A stretch of 64,000 nucleotides of DNA. Origin: Aporrectodea caliginosa (Eukaryota > Annelida > Clitellata > Crassiclitellata > Lumbricidae). The notes under the pieces are model-generated. The model was given only the letters and a program-made list of their open reading frames with translations. It was not told where the DNA came from and did not search any database. This document shows positions 44,756-55,481 of the stretch, in pieces. Both the position numbers and the translations under genes were made by a program. Numbering within the stretch: the stretch's first letter is position 1; each line of letters starts with the position of its first letter. The stretch lies in the NCBI GenBank assembly GCA_020284085.1, contig JACEVL010000799.1, positions 906,001-970,000 on the forward strand, written 5' to 3'.

Positions 44756-46460
44756 CAGGGGCGGAGACTTAGGGGGACAGGGGGACGGTCCCCCCAAAAC
44801 TTGAGGGGACGGAGCTGCTTATATCCCCCAATATTTCTGAAATATTTCATGAATATAATAATTAATAATAGCTACAAGTGACAGCTGGTTCTTATCAGCA
44901 CTCAAATAATAGAGCAATTTTGTTCAGATGACAGCTTAAAATGCTACCATTACAGTGTGGAAATTCAAAAATTTTAGATAGGGGAGGGGTCACATCCCCT
45001 CCCCAAACTCAAACACGACTCAAACTACATGTTAGCTAAGAGTGACAGCTGGTTCTTATCAGCACTCAAATAGTAAAGCAATTTTGTTCAGATGACAGCT
45101 TAAAATGCTACCATTACAGTGTGAAAATTCAAAAAAATTTAGATAGGGGAGCAGGGACGTCATTTGGGGGGGGACAGGGGGGCATTTGCCCCCCCTGAAA
45201 AATCAACTATATGTATATCAGTGCATTTGATGAAATAATGTAACTTAATTCGTCACTAGGAGCCCTTAATATAGTCACTTGTGATTTTCTAAGTAGGCCT
45301 ATTGATTTTTGTCTACCTCTTCGTATGCACTTTGCACGTAGCCCGAGGTACCGAGACAGTTAGTAAGATGTACATAATCATATAAATGAAATTTGTAGTA
45401 GGTCTGCTTTAGCTATATAAGTACTATGTAACTGGAGACGAACAGGCAATCCAGCCTTTCAGTCACACAGATTATCTCATATACCGACTGGCCGAGAGAA
45501 CACACAGAGTTGCCTGTCAAAGGCGACTAGCCGAGAGAGCCCACAGAGGTACCGGTCAACGGCATAGTTGTAAGATTGATAGCCCCTGATAGCCTCTACA
45601 TGATGTAGGTCAATGCTTCATGTTCATGCTTTCTTTCATTATACTCACCTTATATGACCCTTTTCCAACATTCCCATGCAGCTTCACCATCAGGAAGATA
45701 TCTCTCATCAACTAGCCTCCCACCCACATTCTGGCTCTCATGCATGAAACCAGGTTTTGCAGTAGACCTATATCAAATTTCTAGCCAGGAGCCCTTGCCT
45801 AAGCCAAAACCTTTCAGTCACACAGATTGTCCCATTGGTATATTATATACATTTTGGATTGTCATTCTCTGCACGTTTTGTTTGGATCGGGTGATGCAGC
45901 TAATGGATAAAACTCTTATGATACATAGGGCCTACATGTAGGTGTAGATGTAAATATCAATAATAAACTGACACCTGTGAAGGTAAGCTAATTTGCTATT
46001 CATCAGTCTTACATTATAGAACTTATTTCACAGTCAAAGTTTTCTTATGTTATGCATAATTAATCAAATTTGGCAGAAAGGTTTCATTTCTTGTGGAAAT
46101 ATCTAACCACTTCTGCAAGTGAGTTGGCAGAAAAAGCTGTAGCTTCAGCAAAGCAATATCCTGCTGACCTCAATAACAGAAATTCATCATTTACCCTCTG
46201 TACATAAGGCAAATTTTGAATGTACCCATTTAACACCACAACTCAAACACGACTCAAATTACATGTAAGCTACGAGTGACAGCTGGTTCCTATCAGCACT
46301 CAAATTATAGAGCAATTTTGTTCAAATGACAGCTTAACATGCTACCATTACAGTGTGGAAATTCAAAAATTCTCCCTGCTCGGCGCTGGGCGCCTCGTCG
46401 ATCGTCCTTCGGCCGCTCCTTCGCCAGTCCCCCAAACCCAAGACCAAGTCTCCGCCTATG
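44756..46460. mobile_element. hAT element (1705 bp) with internal repeats
   Basis: The left end CAGGGGCGGAGACTTAGG and the right end, reverse-complemented, CATAGGCGGAGACTTGGT, are inverted repeats. The 8-bp duplication ACTTCAGT is exact (44748-44755 and 46461-46468). Inside, a block of about 110 bp (GTGACAGCTGGTTC... to ...CAGTGTGGAAATTC) occurs three times, at about 44878, 45040 and 46277. A second TE-like start, CAGGGACGTCATTTGGGG, lies at 45153 without a visible partner. No transposase frame. Confidence 0.85.
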
Positions 46461-46470
46461 ACTTCAGTCA

Positions 46471-46586
46471 TTTTACGGATCTAATACAATCCAAGCACTT
46501 GGCTGAACCCGCTCTTCTTCCGCCCTAACACTTCTCCACTCTTCCGTCACTTCGTCACTAATAGTGCACATGCCTAAATCCGGGTC

Positions 46587-46640
<54 letters not shown>

Positions 46641-48450
46641 GGTGCCAACAACCGTAATAGACCTCTAAGTGACATGAGCGCGGAGACTTGAAACACCATT
46701 TCATTTCGATTCATAACCAGAGAGTCATGTAGCTTAATGGCAATTGACTGTTGACTAGCAATATGAGTCATGCTCAGTTCAGCTTCTTCAAACCAATGAG
46801 TTTGCAGCTGTGCCGTTACATTATCTCTCCATTTTTATTTCTCAAAAAAGGTCGAAGGTTAGCATTTTGATAAACAACGAACATATATTCTTTTCACTTG
46901 TTGATCGATACTGATTTGAAACCCGAAAAATCCTGGATACTATAATATCCGTTCCAATATTTCTGTCTTACGTATAATGGGAAAGCTAACGGATCACGCC
47001 ACAACGGAAATGATGTAACGTCGCTCGGCATAGCACGGGTAACGAGTGAAATGACAGGGAGAATTAGGACACAAGTAAAACTCTTTTATTTTCGTTACTA
47101 AATCATATTAGGTAGAGTGCCATGATCGATATGATGCGTGTTAGCAGCCACAGTCGACGTCGAGAGAAGGCATTAGGAATGTAGATTCATCAAAGTCATA
47201 ACGTGTTGGCTGTTTGTCTGACCTGCGCCGTTGTCATTCTGACCAGTCAGTATACCAACCACGTAGCCTACAATATCACCATCCGCAGCAGCAGCAGCAG
47301 CAGCCATGATGCGCCCCCAGACCATGACGTATCATCGGCTGGCATGCAACTGCGGTATTCCAAGGATGATGACGATGACGATGATGATAATGGTTAATTG
47401 TCTGTTGGTCTTCTCTGCGACGCCCAGCATCAGGCGTCAACTGCGGCGGCGGCGGCGCATGGCACTGACTCCAAGTGGAGGACGCGTGCAGATGAAGCCC
47501 CTCCTGCATGCATGGGGCGGATGCCGCCGCCGACGGTGGAATTAGAATTGATGGAGATATCTACTCCTGCTGCTGCTTCTGCCTCGCTCGCTGTTGCCCT
47601 GGAATGCAGCGGATCGGCCGAACGGAGAGAGACGCCTCACGTGGAGAAGTAGATGAGGGATCCCACTGATATGGACGATCCCCACTCCTCCTCCTACTCC
47701 TCCGGCAGAACATCAGCCCCGTCGACGACGACAGAGGCGTCGCCTGCAGTGGCCAGAGCACGGGACGAGCGACAACACCGTCGTAGCTGGCCAAGTGCAA
47801 CTTTCCAACTCTGCCGATAGCTAGTCTACTTTCAATCGATCCAAGTCCAAGTGTTCGAGCTGAGCTTTGGAGCAGCTGAACTGTAACGCAAACTTTTGGC
47901 TCACTAGAAAGTAAAGTAGATTCACCGTTGTGCAGCTGAGCTTCTGAACGTCGAACCTTTTGACAATTGACAAATGAGCTTATTGGACAGCTGAAGTTTT
48001 GAACGAAAGAGTGCTTTTTTGAGCTGCTGAAACTTCGCACAGTTGAGTATTTGGACAGCTAAACCTCAGTCAATTAAATTTTTACATGGCAGAGTCTTTG
48101 AGCAATTCGTTCAACAGGTAATCAACAAGATGTAAAGAATTGTTGGCGAAATGATCGGCCATCATCTCATCTGATTTGCATCAATTTTCCTGTCGACGAA
48201 AGACCGAAGACCAAAGTAGTTTCATCGCACTGGACGCAAAACCTGATCAACTTACTTAGCAGGTATTTTAACACAATTATATCATAGAAAATCGTATTAG
48301 TCTCTTTCAGTATAATGTGTTCCATAGCAAGTACAAGTTCTTGTCGAGCACCGAGACAGATTTCTAGGAACAACAGAATTATAACGTGGTACATTGTAGG
48401 CAGCTGCTGTTAATTGTATTGTGACGATGGTGTTCGGTCACCTTTAGACA
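46471..48450. other. No supported gene; low-complexity and GC-rich stretch
   Basis: 46490-46560 is a LINE scrap. 46589-46637 is an AT dinucleotide tract. 47280-47660 is GC-rich with CAG and GCGGCG runs; its open frames on both strands (for example 47398-47652 +) have no recognisable domain. 47830-48110 carries scattered AGCTGAA words. A hidden exon in 47.2-47.7 kb cannot be excluded. Confidence 0.35.
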
Positions 48451-48456
48451 TATATA

Positions 48457-48577
48457 CATCCATCCATCCATCCATCCATCCATCCATCCATCCATCCATC
48501 CATCCATCCATCCATCCATCCATTCCATCCATCCATCCATCCATCCATACATCCATACATCCATCCATCCATCCACA
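48457..48577. repeat. (CATC)n microsatellite
   Basis: About 28 tandem CATC units with few interruptions. The frames across it are artefacts. Confidence 0.9.
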
Positions 48578-48796
48578 TAGGCGTCCAGCATACATCCATG
48601 ATCCATCGATCCAGGCATACATCCATACATCCATCATTGAGTACACATCAGGCGTTTATATAGGCAGTTGGTACTTCGATTGACTAACTGAACTTCCCAA
48701 TGACCAGGATTTTGTCAATGGTCTGTGAAGTTGCCTCCTCTTGAATTTAAGTCTCGCTACGTGCCTGAGTATACATGCATACATTCATACATAAAA

Positions 48797-49612
48797 CTAA
48801 GTAAGTAAATATGTTCTTTATTTATCCAACTGAATAACCGCACTTTGGTTTACATGATACTAGCAGTTTTTACCCGGCGTTCGCCCGGGTTTTTCCCAGG
48901 CGTAATATGTAACGGCTGCAAATAAAGGCTACTTACTTACTTAATTACTATATTTGATGATGGGCTTCAAATACCGTATTTAAGAACATGTCCATAGGCC
49001 TATATCTGAACGGAAACGATATTTAGAGGTGATAGTAGTTGCTTTGCCCGTGTACTGCACGGGTTATTCTCTACCTTATATAGGCTTATTATTTGTTCCC
49101 CGGGCTAAATAATTATAATAGACTAAGCTCGGTCGTTTTTCTATAACCTATTTTCTATTATAGACGTAGGCTATTATTTGTTCCCCGGGCTAAATAATTA
49201 TAATAGACGAAGTTCGGCCGTTATTGCGATTGTAATTTTTCGGAGCGACCCGCGTCTTTTAATGAAAGCGCCTGATTTGAAAATTAAGGCCGCGTGACGT
49301 AAGATTAGCCTACATAATTAGCATGCGTGACGTGAACAAAAATTAATGGCCATACTATGGCCTGTATAATTAAAATAGCCTCGTCGAAACAGTTGGAAAT
49401 AATTTAAAATGTCCATATATCGGCGTTTAAATAAAATTGCGAGCTGAAAATAGTCGCGTTGATCATGACGTGGCGTAATAATGTTTTGTAAAATTTTTGT
49501 ACATCGCTAAAGCGTTCCGTTTCGGAGCCTTTAGATGCGGACAAACAAACATACAAACAAACAAACAAACGGAAGGAAAACGTAAACAGACTTCGCCTTA
49601 TATTATAAGATT
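48797..49612. mobile_element. Unclassified interspersed repeat
   Basis: 48797-48860 (AAGTAAGTAAATATGTTCTT, then ACCGCACTTTGGTTTACAT) matches the end of a repeat in EPS15 intron 8 (18335-18405). It is followed by a unit starting ACTAGCAGTTTTTACCCGGC and ending CTTCGCCTTATATTATAAGA after a CAAA-rich run (49546-49570). A block of about 47 bp beginning TTATTTGTTCCCCGGGCTAA is duplicated at 49087 and 49170. No coding frame; class uncertain. Confidence 0.45.
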
Positions 49613-49651
49613 AAGCATTATGAAGCATTCTTGTTAAAAACGTTTTTCTCA

Positions 49652-50008
49652 TTAAGTTGTCAGCCCCTGGGACATTACGGTCGTGCTGTCTGGGATGCAT
49701 GGAAGAGGGCGAGTGAACATGGCCCGGGTCCGCCAAGGCAGCAGTAAAGAGGTTGTTCCTAATGTTGGGTTATCATCTGGTAGGTAGCTTAGTCGGACCA
49801 GACGGTCCATCACGGACTGTAGTCTATTGCACTCCTGCTGCCCCACAAAACCCCACCATGCCGGTGACGCATGTAACAAGCGGGCCACAGTGGTCATTCG
49901 CACAACATCATGCAGCGTTGGTCGTGCAAGGCCATTCATGACGTCGTCATGATGCGCAGGGCATAATATCGACTGTCTAGCTTGGACACATCTGCGTTTT
50001 ATGTGCAT
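49652..50008 (-). mobile_element. LINE RT C-terminal fragment
   Basis: The minus strand reads LHDVVRMTTVARLLHASPAW, then WGFVGQQECNRLQSVMDRLV and RLSYLPDDNPTL. This is the block in which RTs of Jockey/CR1-group LINEs carry RATxLSRLLYASPAWWGF. Open over 118 codons but truncated on both sides. Confidence 0.8.
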
Positions 50009-50560
50009 ATAAAATTATATTAAAATTATATTAAATTATATACATACTGTAATACAGTAACTGTATATAATCTAAAGTGGTGGTGACAGTCACCATCACT
50101 TTGGTCGTTTAGGGGCCTATTGGTTTGAAGCAGATTTCGTCGTATGCCAGTGACTCACGAGTGACTGTAACAGTTGTTGTTGTTCAGTCCTATCGTCATC
50201 TCACGGTCGTCGTCAGCATATTGTGCAACAGAATATGAACATGTACATTGTTATCTGAGAGTGACCTTTAAAGTGGCGGACGAAGCAGACGAAATTCGTA
50301 TATAGGAAAGGAGTTAGAGGGGAGGAAGAAGGGAAAAGGAAAGGCAAGGGAGGGGAGATGGGATTGGTCACCACCACTTTGTGTCTGCAAATGGCCTTAC
50401 CGCGGTGATGGCCATTACTCGCCTAATGACCAGCTGCAGTATATGCGTCTATATAGCGTTGTTTATAGGAGACAGAAGGACTCTTTAAAGCTCGGCTAAT
50501 GATGGCGACGCCTTTCTTCTTGAATTTCCGAAAAGCCCAAGTGTCCAATAGTTTCTCATT
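50009..50560. other. Non-coding, nothing recognised
   Basis: No open frame with family resemblance and no clear repeat. 50275-50350 is purine-rich. Confidence 0.4.
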
Positions 50561-50561
50561 G

Positions 50562-50654
50562 CACGTTAACTATGCAGATAATTTATCTGCATAGTTAACG
50601 TGTTTGAAGACACTGTTTGAAGTGCTGCGGTGCAGCACTTCAAAGAGTGTCTTC
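50562..50654. repeat. Two adjacent hairpins
   Basis: Hairpin 1: arms 50562-50580 and 50584-50602, 19 bp, perfect, 3-nt loop. Hairpin 2: arms 50606-50628 and 50632-50654, 23 bp with one mismatch, 3-nt loop. They are separated by 3 bp. Loops are too short for Dicer-type precursors. Confidence 0.85.
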
Positions 50655-50945
50655 TTCTTGCATTGTCTTAGATTTTATGTTCGTTTCGTAGCATAAACCA
50701 TTAAATATGGGATCATGTGTATAGGTATACATTTATGTATGCATGTAAGGTATGCATGTAGTATGTTTCTTGTGTGTATGTAGAATGAATCTGTGCAACA
50801 ACATGTATGCACATGTATGTATGTATCTGTATAGTGTATAATTGTATATATGTATAGATGGATAGATGGGTGAATATGCGTATGTATGTATGCATGTATG
50901 CACATCTATATTGCATGTTGTTGAGCGCCTCAGAGAGACTCTTAA

Positions 50946-51871
50946 CCCTAGGGCTACCAAGCTTTTTTGTAACACGACTACCAAGGGGGTTACCACCCCC
51001 CTGGATTTCGTGTTTGGTTTCACATATCATAACTTGTAATATAGCAATGGATTCAGCATTCATTTCTGCACAGAATGGTATATTTAGTTGTACATTATGT
51101 GAATGCACCTCGAAATTACATCACTTTTAACAACGGAACCCATTAATTAGCAATATTGTATATTATTGCGTACATTTTGTACTTTTTGGATAACAAATAT
51201 AAGATTATGTGTGTTTTGAAACTAATCTATGTATAAAAGATACACACAATCATCCCTACACATGTTTATATAGTATAAATGTACATCCATACATATATAT
51301 CAATATCCATACATATATATCGGTTTACGTTGTAATGCTGTATTCAGCCATTTTCACACAGATTACGCGTATTATTATTTATTTTGATCACTTCCGGTAT
51401 TCAAAAGACAAAGTTGTAGGTATGCAAATGAAGCCCTACATTCCCTCTAAAGAATGGTGTCTTTGTTTCTCTTCCAGGAAGACAAATGAATACGCTACAG
51501 ACAAAAACTAAGGGGGGAGTGCTTCCATTCAGCCATTTTTCACGCATATTACGCGTATTATTATTTATTTTCAGAACTTCCGGTTGTCTCAGGTCAACTC
51601 AGTGACCATAGAAATGTAGCCCCACATTCCCTCTATAGAATGGTATAATTTGTGTCTCTTAATATTAAATGACGGATAAGATATAGTCGAAAATCTAGGG
51701 GGGTGGTATCCACCCCCTCTGGTACCTCTGGTATATTGGGTATAACTTTTGAACGGTGTGAGATATCATCTCACATTTTACGTCAAAACGTGTGTAAATG
51801 AACCCCTACAGCTACACTAAAAGGTCAAATTTTTATTCCATACGGAAAAAGTTTGAGATGAAAAAACCTAG
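50946..51871. mobile_element. 926-bp insertion flanked by 29-bp direct repeats
   Basis: A 29-bp sequence (GTTGTTGAGCGCCTCAGAGA...) occurs at 50917-50945 and again at 51872-51900, and only the right copy continues into the normal retroelement tail (GTGGCGCTTTATAAATGTC). So a 926-bp segment, beginning CCCTAGGGCTACC and ending AAAAAACCTAG, was inserted in that tail. The insert contains two similar units of about 195 bp (ATTCAGCCATTTT...ACTTCCGGT at about 51343 and 51531), a CCTCTAAAGAATGG/CCTCTATAGAATGG pair, and GGGGTTACCACCCC / GGTATCCACCCC stems near its ends. No coding frame. Confidence 0.75.
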
Positions 51872-51900
51872 GTTGTTGAGCGCCTCAGAGAGACTCTTAA

Positions 51901-53169
51901 GTGGCGCTTTATAAATGTCTTGTTACATTACATTACATTGACTTGCATTTGTGTATGGATGTGTATATGTTTCTGTGTGTATGTAGAATGAATCTGTATG
52001 TATGTATGTATGTTGGTATTTATGCATGCATGTAAGTAGGTTGTAAAGAGAGTCTTTTCTCTGGACAGTTACCTACTCATGTATGTATGGATAGATAGAT
52101 GGATGAATGCATGCATGTATGTATAAATATATAATGTATGTATCTGCATATGTATGTATGCATGTACTGCTATGTATGTATGTATGTATACCCCACACAC
52201 TTGTTCGTATAAGATACATTATAGTATTGTGTGCGTCGTCTTTGTGAGATTCATGAAAGGAGCTACATTAATCATCTTGCTAAACGTGACGTACTGGACA
52301 CCACCTGGACAGTTTTATAGCGCCAATATATAAGAAGCATTGCTTCGTCTGTGTCTGGGGACGTCGTTTGCTCATAGTCAACCAGCTGTAGTCTGTTGTT
52401 AACGAACATTCGTCAACTCGTTTATCTCGCACTGACTCTAGACCGCTTTCCACGATCAACCGGAGAGAAGGAGGTTCGTTCAGTAGAATTACACTCCCTT
52501 CCGTTTCTCTCATAACCGCCTCTTCTTCCTCTCAGAAATTCTTCCAACTCTTCCCTCTCCTCCTTCTCCTCCTCCTCCTCCTTCCATCTCTATTCCTTCT
52601 CCTACTCCCTCCTCCTCCTCCGTCCTTCTCTGTTCCACTGTCCAGTGGTGCCAGCTGACATCCCAGTGGACCATAGACGTCTTCATGGCTGGACCTCCAG
52701 TTCCAGCTGCCTTCTGCTCGCTCGTCTGACCCCTCTCGATCGTCTTGAAACAACCAACAATAAACCGAGAGCAAATATGCCTAAACTTGTCTACATTGCA
52801 TAACTCGCTCTCCGTTTCTATACGCCTGACATCATCGCTCTCGTACTTGTGGCGTCTAAGTAAACAATTATCTAATCGTTCTTTATCATCATCATCATCG
52901 CAGTCGTCGTCATCATTGTCATGCCCGCATTTGCCCGGTTCCAGCGTTTCGACAGGATCGACAGACACTCCTCGAAGTTGGCAGAAGTCGCAGCGTCCGA
53001 ATATCCTTCAGGCGACCACCTTCAGTCCGTGTAGGAAAGATATTCGCCAGAGGATGGTACGTGTTGTGCGAAATACGTTCCGATGCGACGGTCGTCGTTC
53101 CGAGATTGGTTAACGTGATACAATGACGCCAGGTAGTAGAAACCTTAAATGGACCCTACAGGAGCGCGT
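51901..53169. other. Microsatellite-rich DNA, no supported gene
   Basis: 51950-52200 is degenerate TATG repeats. 52500-52625 is pyrimidine-rich. The minus frame 52968-52510 (152 codons, acidic Asp run and Glu/Gly-rich end) is mostly low complexity and has no recognisable domain; its middle part (RRIETESELCNVDKF) is not repetitive, so an exon is possible but unsupported. Confidence 0.35.
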
Positions 53170-53362
53170 GGGGCGCGGTGGTGTAGGGGTATGTTCAGTG
53201 CCTTGCAGCCGGAGGGACCCTGGGCAAGTCCTTCACTCGCAATTGCTCATGCGCTTCGGCGTGAAACTCCGATTCAGTGTCCGCGCTGTAGTCGGGAGCG
53301 CCTCTGAGTAGAAATCTTGAAGGGGCGCTATAACAAGTGCTCATACATACATACATACATAC
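53170..53362 (+). mobile_element. tRNA-derived SINE (family B), monomer
   Basis: Head GGTGGTGTAGGGGTATGTTC (A-box type), then CTTGCAGCCGGAGGG, then body TCACTCGCAATTGCTCATGC, CGGCGTGAAACTCCGATTC and GGGAGCGCCTCTGAGTAG. It ends TTGAAGGGGCGCTATAACAA with a CATA tail. The B box is largely deleted. This is the second half of the dimeric SINE at 62.45-62.86 kb. Confidence 0.8.
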
Positions 53363-53369
53363 GCTGTCC

Positions 53370-54190
53370 AAAAGGAACCAAGTCTGTAGGCTATGCCACG
53401 TGTCGACTACTTAAAATGGCGGTCGTGAATAAGCTGGTGCCCTGCGCTTTCGAGTGGCGCATTAGAAGTTTAGAGTTTACGATTACGGTATACGACCAAG
53501 TACCGACCAAGAAATAGGAGGCCTAGCTACGAAATGGCGATTTGGACACACTAGAATTTCGAACATAGGAGAATATCGCAGCAATTCAGTATTTGAACGA
53601 ACAACGAGAGGTTCTTCTACGGCGCTATATAAATAGCCATGTGTATACATGTAGGCATATATAGTCTGGCATATAATATGTAGTGAAGGCATTTAAAATG
53701 CAATCATCTCGACGCATACGCAATTGATGCACCGGTCGATGTCTCTCATATGAATGACGACAGATGATACAATATGCAGAGCACAGTAGGAGGAACAGGG
53801 ACGAAAAGAGAAGGAGGAGGATAAGGAGGAGGAGGAAGAGGAGGAAGAAGAAGTAGGACGAAGGAGGAGGAGGAAGAAGAGGACGAGGAGGAGTAGGAGG
53901 AAGAGGAGGAGGAAGAGAGAAGCAGAGGACGAGGAAGAGGAGGAAGGAGGAAGAGGAAGAGGAAGAGGAGGAGGTGGAGGAGGAGGAGGAGGAGGAGGAG
54001 GAGGAGGGAGGAGGATTCTTTCTCGTGCGATTGGACGGTGCATGCATGCAGCGGATCTCAATAAACCTGTTTCATGACCACTAGAAATAGGAGATCGTTT
54101 GAATAGAACGATAGACCCGTCGTCTGTTGCTTGTATCAGAAGGAGCTCCTCTCAGATGATCTTCACATACGATGCCAGTCGTATTATACA
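53370..54190. repeat. Purine-rich (GGA/GAA)n tract and flanks
   Basis: 53790-54010 is almost pure purine on the plus strand, giving artefactual Ser/Pro frames. 53600-53650 contains the shared retroelement tail (ACGGCGCTATATAAATAGCC). No gene. Confidence 0.7.
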
Positions 54191-54194
54191 TATA

Positions 54195-54463
54195 CAATTC
54201 ATTCATTCATTCATTCATTCATTCAGAACATTTATATAGCGCCTCTTCAAGAATCTACTCAGAAGCGCTCCCGGCCCAGCCACGACTAAAGAAAAAGACT
54301 TGAGGGAGCTGTAGAACCCTGCCGGTTGGCTCACAAGTAAAGAGCGGACCTTAAGCGGGAGGTCATTCCAGGTGGAAGGTCCCACAACAGAAAAAGCACG
54401 GCGCTGCTTAATAGCCAAGCGTGCCCGTGGAACTAGGAGCTCACCCCTCGTCATCCACATCAC
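54195..54463 (-). mobile_element. LINE 3' end with (ATTC)n-flanked tail
   Basis: The minus strand reads RARLAIKQRRAFSVVGPSTW, then NDLPLKVRSLL, the conserved LINE C-terminus, and runs on through the 3' module (CTTGAAGAGGCGCTATATAA) into GAATGAATGAATG. It provides the best view of the shared LINE/SINE tail in the window. Confidence 0.85.
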
Positions 54464-54834
54464 AATTATGATGTGGATGAATGGCGACGACGTCTTGCAT
54501 GATTGATTATCGTCATATTCATAATTCAGCGCAGTCTCTACTCAGCCATTCGTCCCGTGTCGTCGCATACATTAGCAAGACATCCTCTCTCTCTCTGTTT
54601 CTATTGACGTCAACAAATATCCTCTGCAGTGTCTCTATGTGAACTTGAAAGTCTTCTAAAACTGTCACAGACGTCCACAGTAAACATTTTGTAAGAGAGG
54701 CATTAACAGTTCAAGCCAAAGGCACAGAGCAAATCCCACAAAGCACACCACAAGCACCCGCAATACACCACGGAATTCACAGAACAGCACCTCGACCCCA
54801 TGTACGTGTCTGAGGAGCGGACACACCCCCCACA
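54464..54834. other. Non-coding, nothing recognised
   Basis: No family resemblance in any frame; no clear repeat apart from a short CATCCACAT/ATGTGGATG palindrome at its left edge (54454-54480). Confidence 0.4.
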
Positions 54835-55155
54835 AGGCGCACCCATTTAGAGTGGACACCTATGTAGAGTGGCACACCCATGTAGGGTGAACACCCAAAA
54901 TGCACGTTCATTTAGAATGGACATATCGGGTGGACATCATAAGGTACACCCATGTAGAGTGGACACCCCATAATGTACATTGTATACACATGTATGGTAG
55001 GCACCTCATAATATACACCCATGTTGAATGGACACCTCATTAGTTACACCCATGTAGAATGGACACCTCATAATAGTTACACCCATGTAGAATGGACACC
55101 TCATAAGTGACACCCATCTAGAATGGACACCTCATAATGCACATGTGGCGTGGAC
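54835..55155. repeat. ~32-bp minisatellite
   Basis: Degenerate tandem copies of ACACCCATGTAGAATGGACA followed by CCTCATAAT, becoming more uniform towards 55130. About ten copies. Confidence 0.8.
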
Positions 55156-55481
55156 ACCCTGGCATCCACAGGTGCCTGGTGAGACCGACATAAATAAGTT
55201 GGGACGAAGGAAGAGAAGAGGAAGACGACTGCAGCTGTGTTGGGTCTTCGTCTGTTTCTCTTCCATTTCGTTCTCTTCTTCTTCTTCGTCTCTCATGAAT
55301 TCTTAATGGTCGCCACAGTAAGTGGCAGATGGTCGAAAGTATGACACAGCACGTACAGACAGAGAGAGAGACGCACGGACCGACATTTAGGCAGACGGAT
55401 GACAGGACATACAGAGAGACGTCTGTTAACAACTTAGGTAGACAGACGATTGGACATACACAGGGATGCACGGACTGAGAG

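Noticed and set aside
47203..47652. GC-rich overlapping frames with Ser or Asp runs
   Set aside because: Both strands are open because of CAG and GATGAC repeats; no homology recognised and no convincing splice sites.
52510..52968. 152-codon minus frame with Asp and Glu/Gly runs
   Set aside because: Mostly low complexity at both ends and no recognisable domain; kept only as an unsupported possibility in the regional note.
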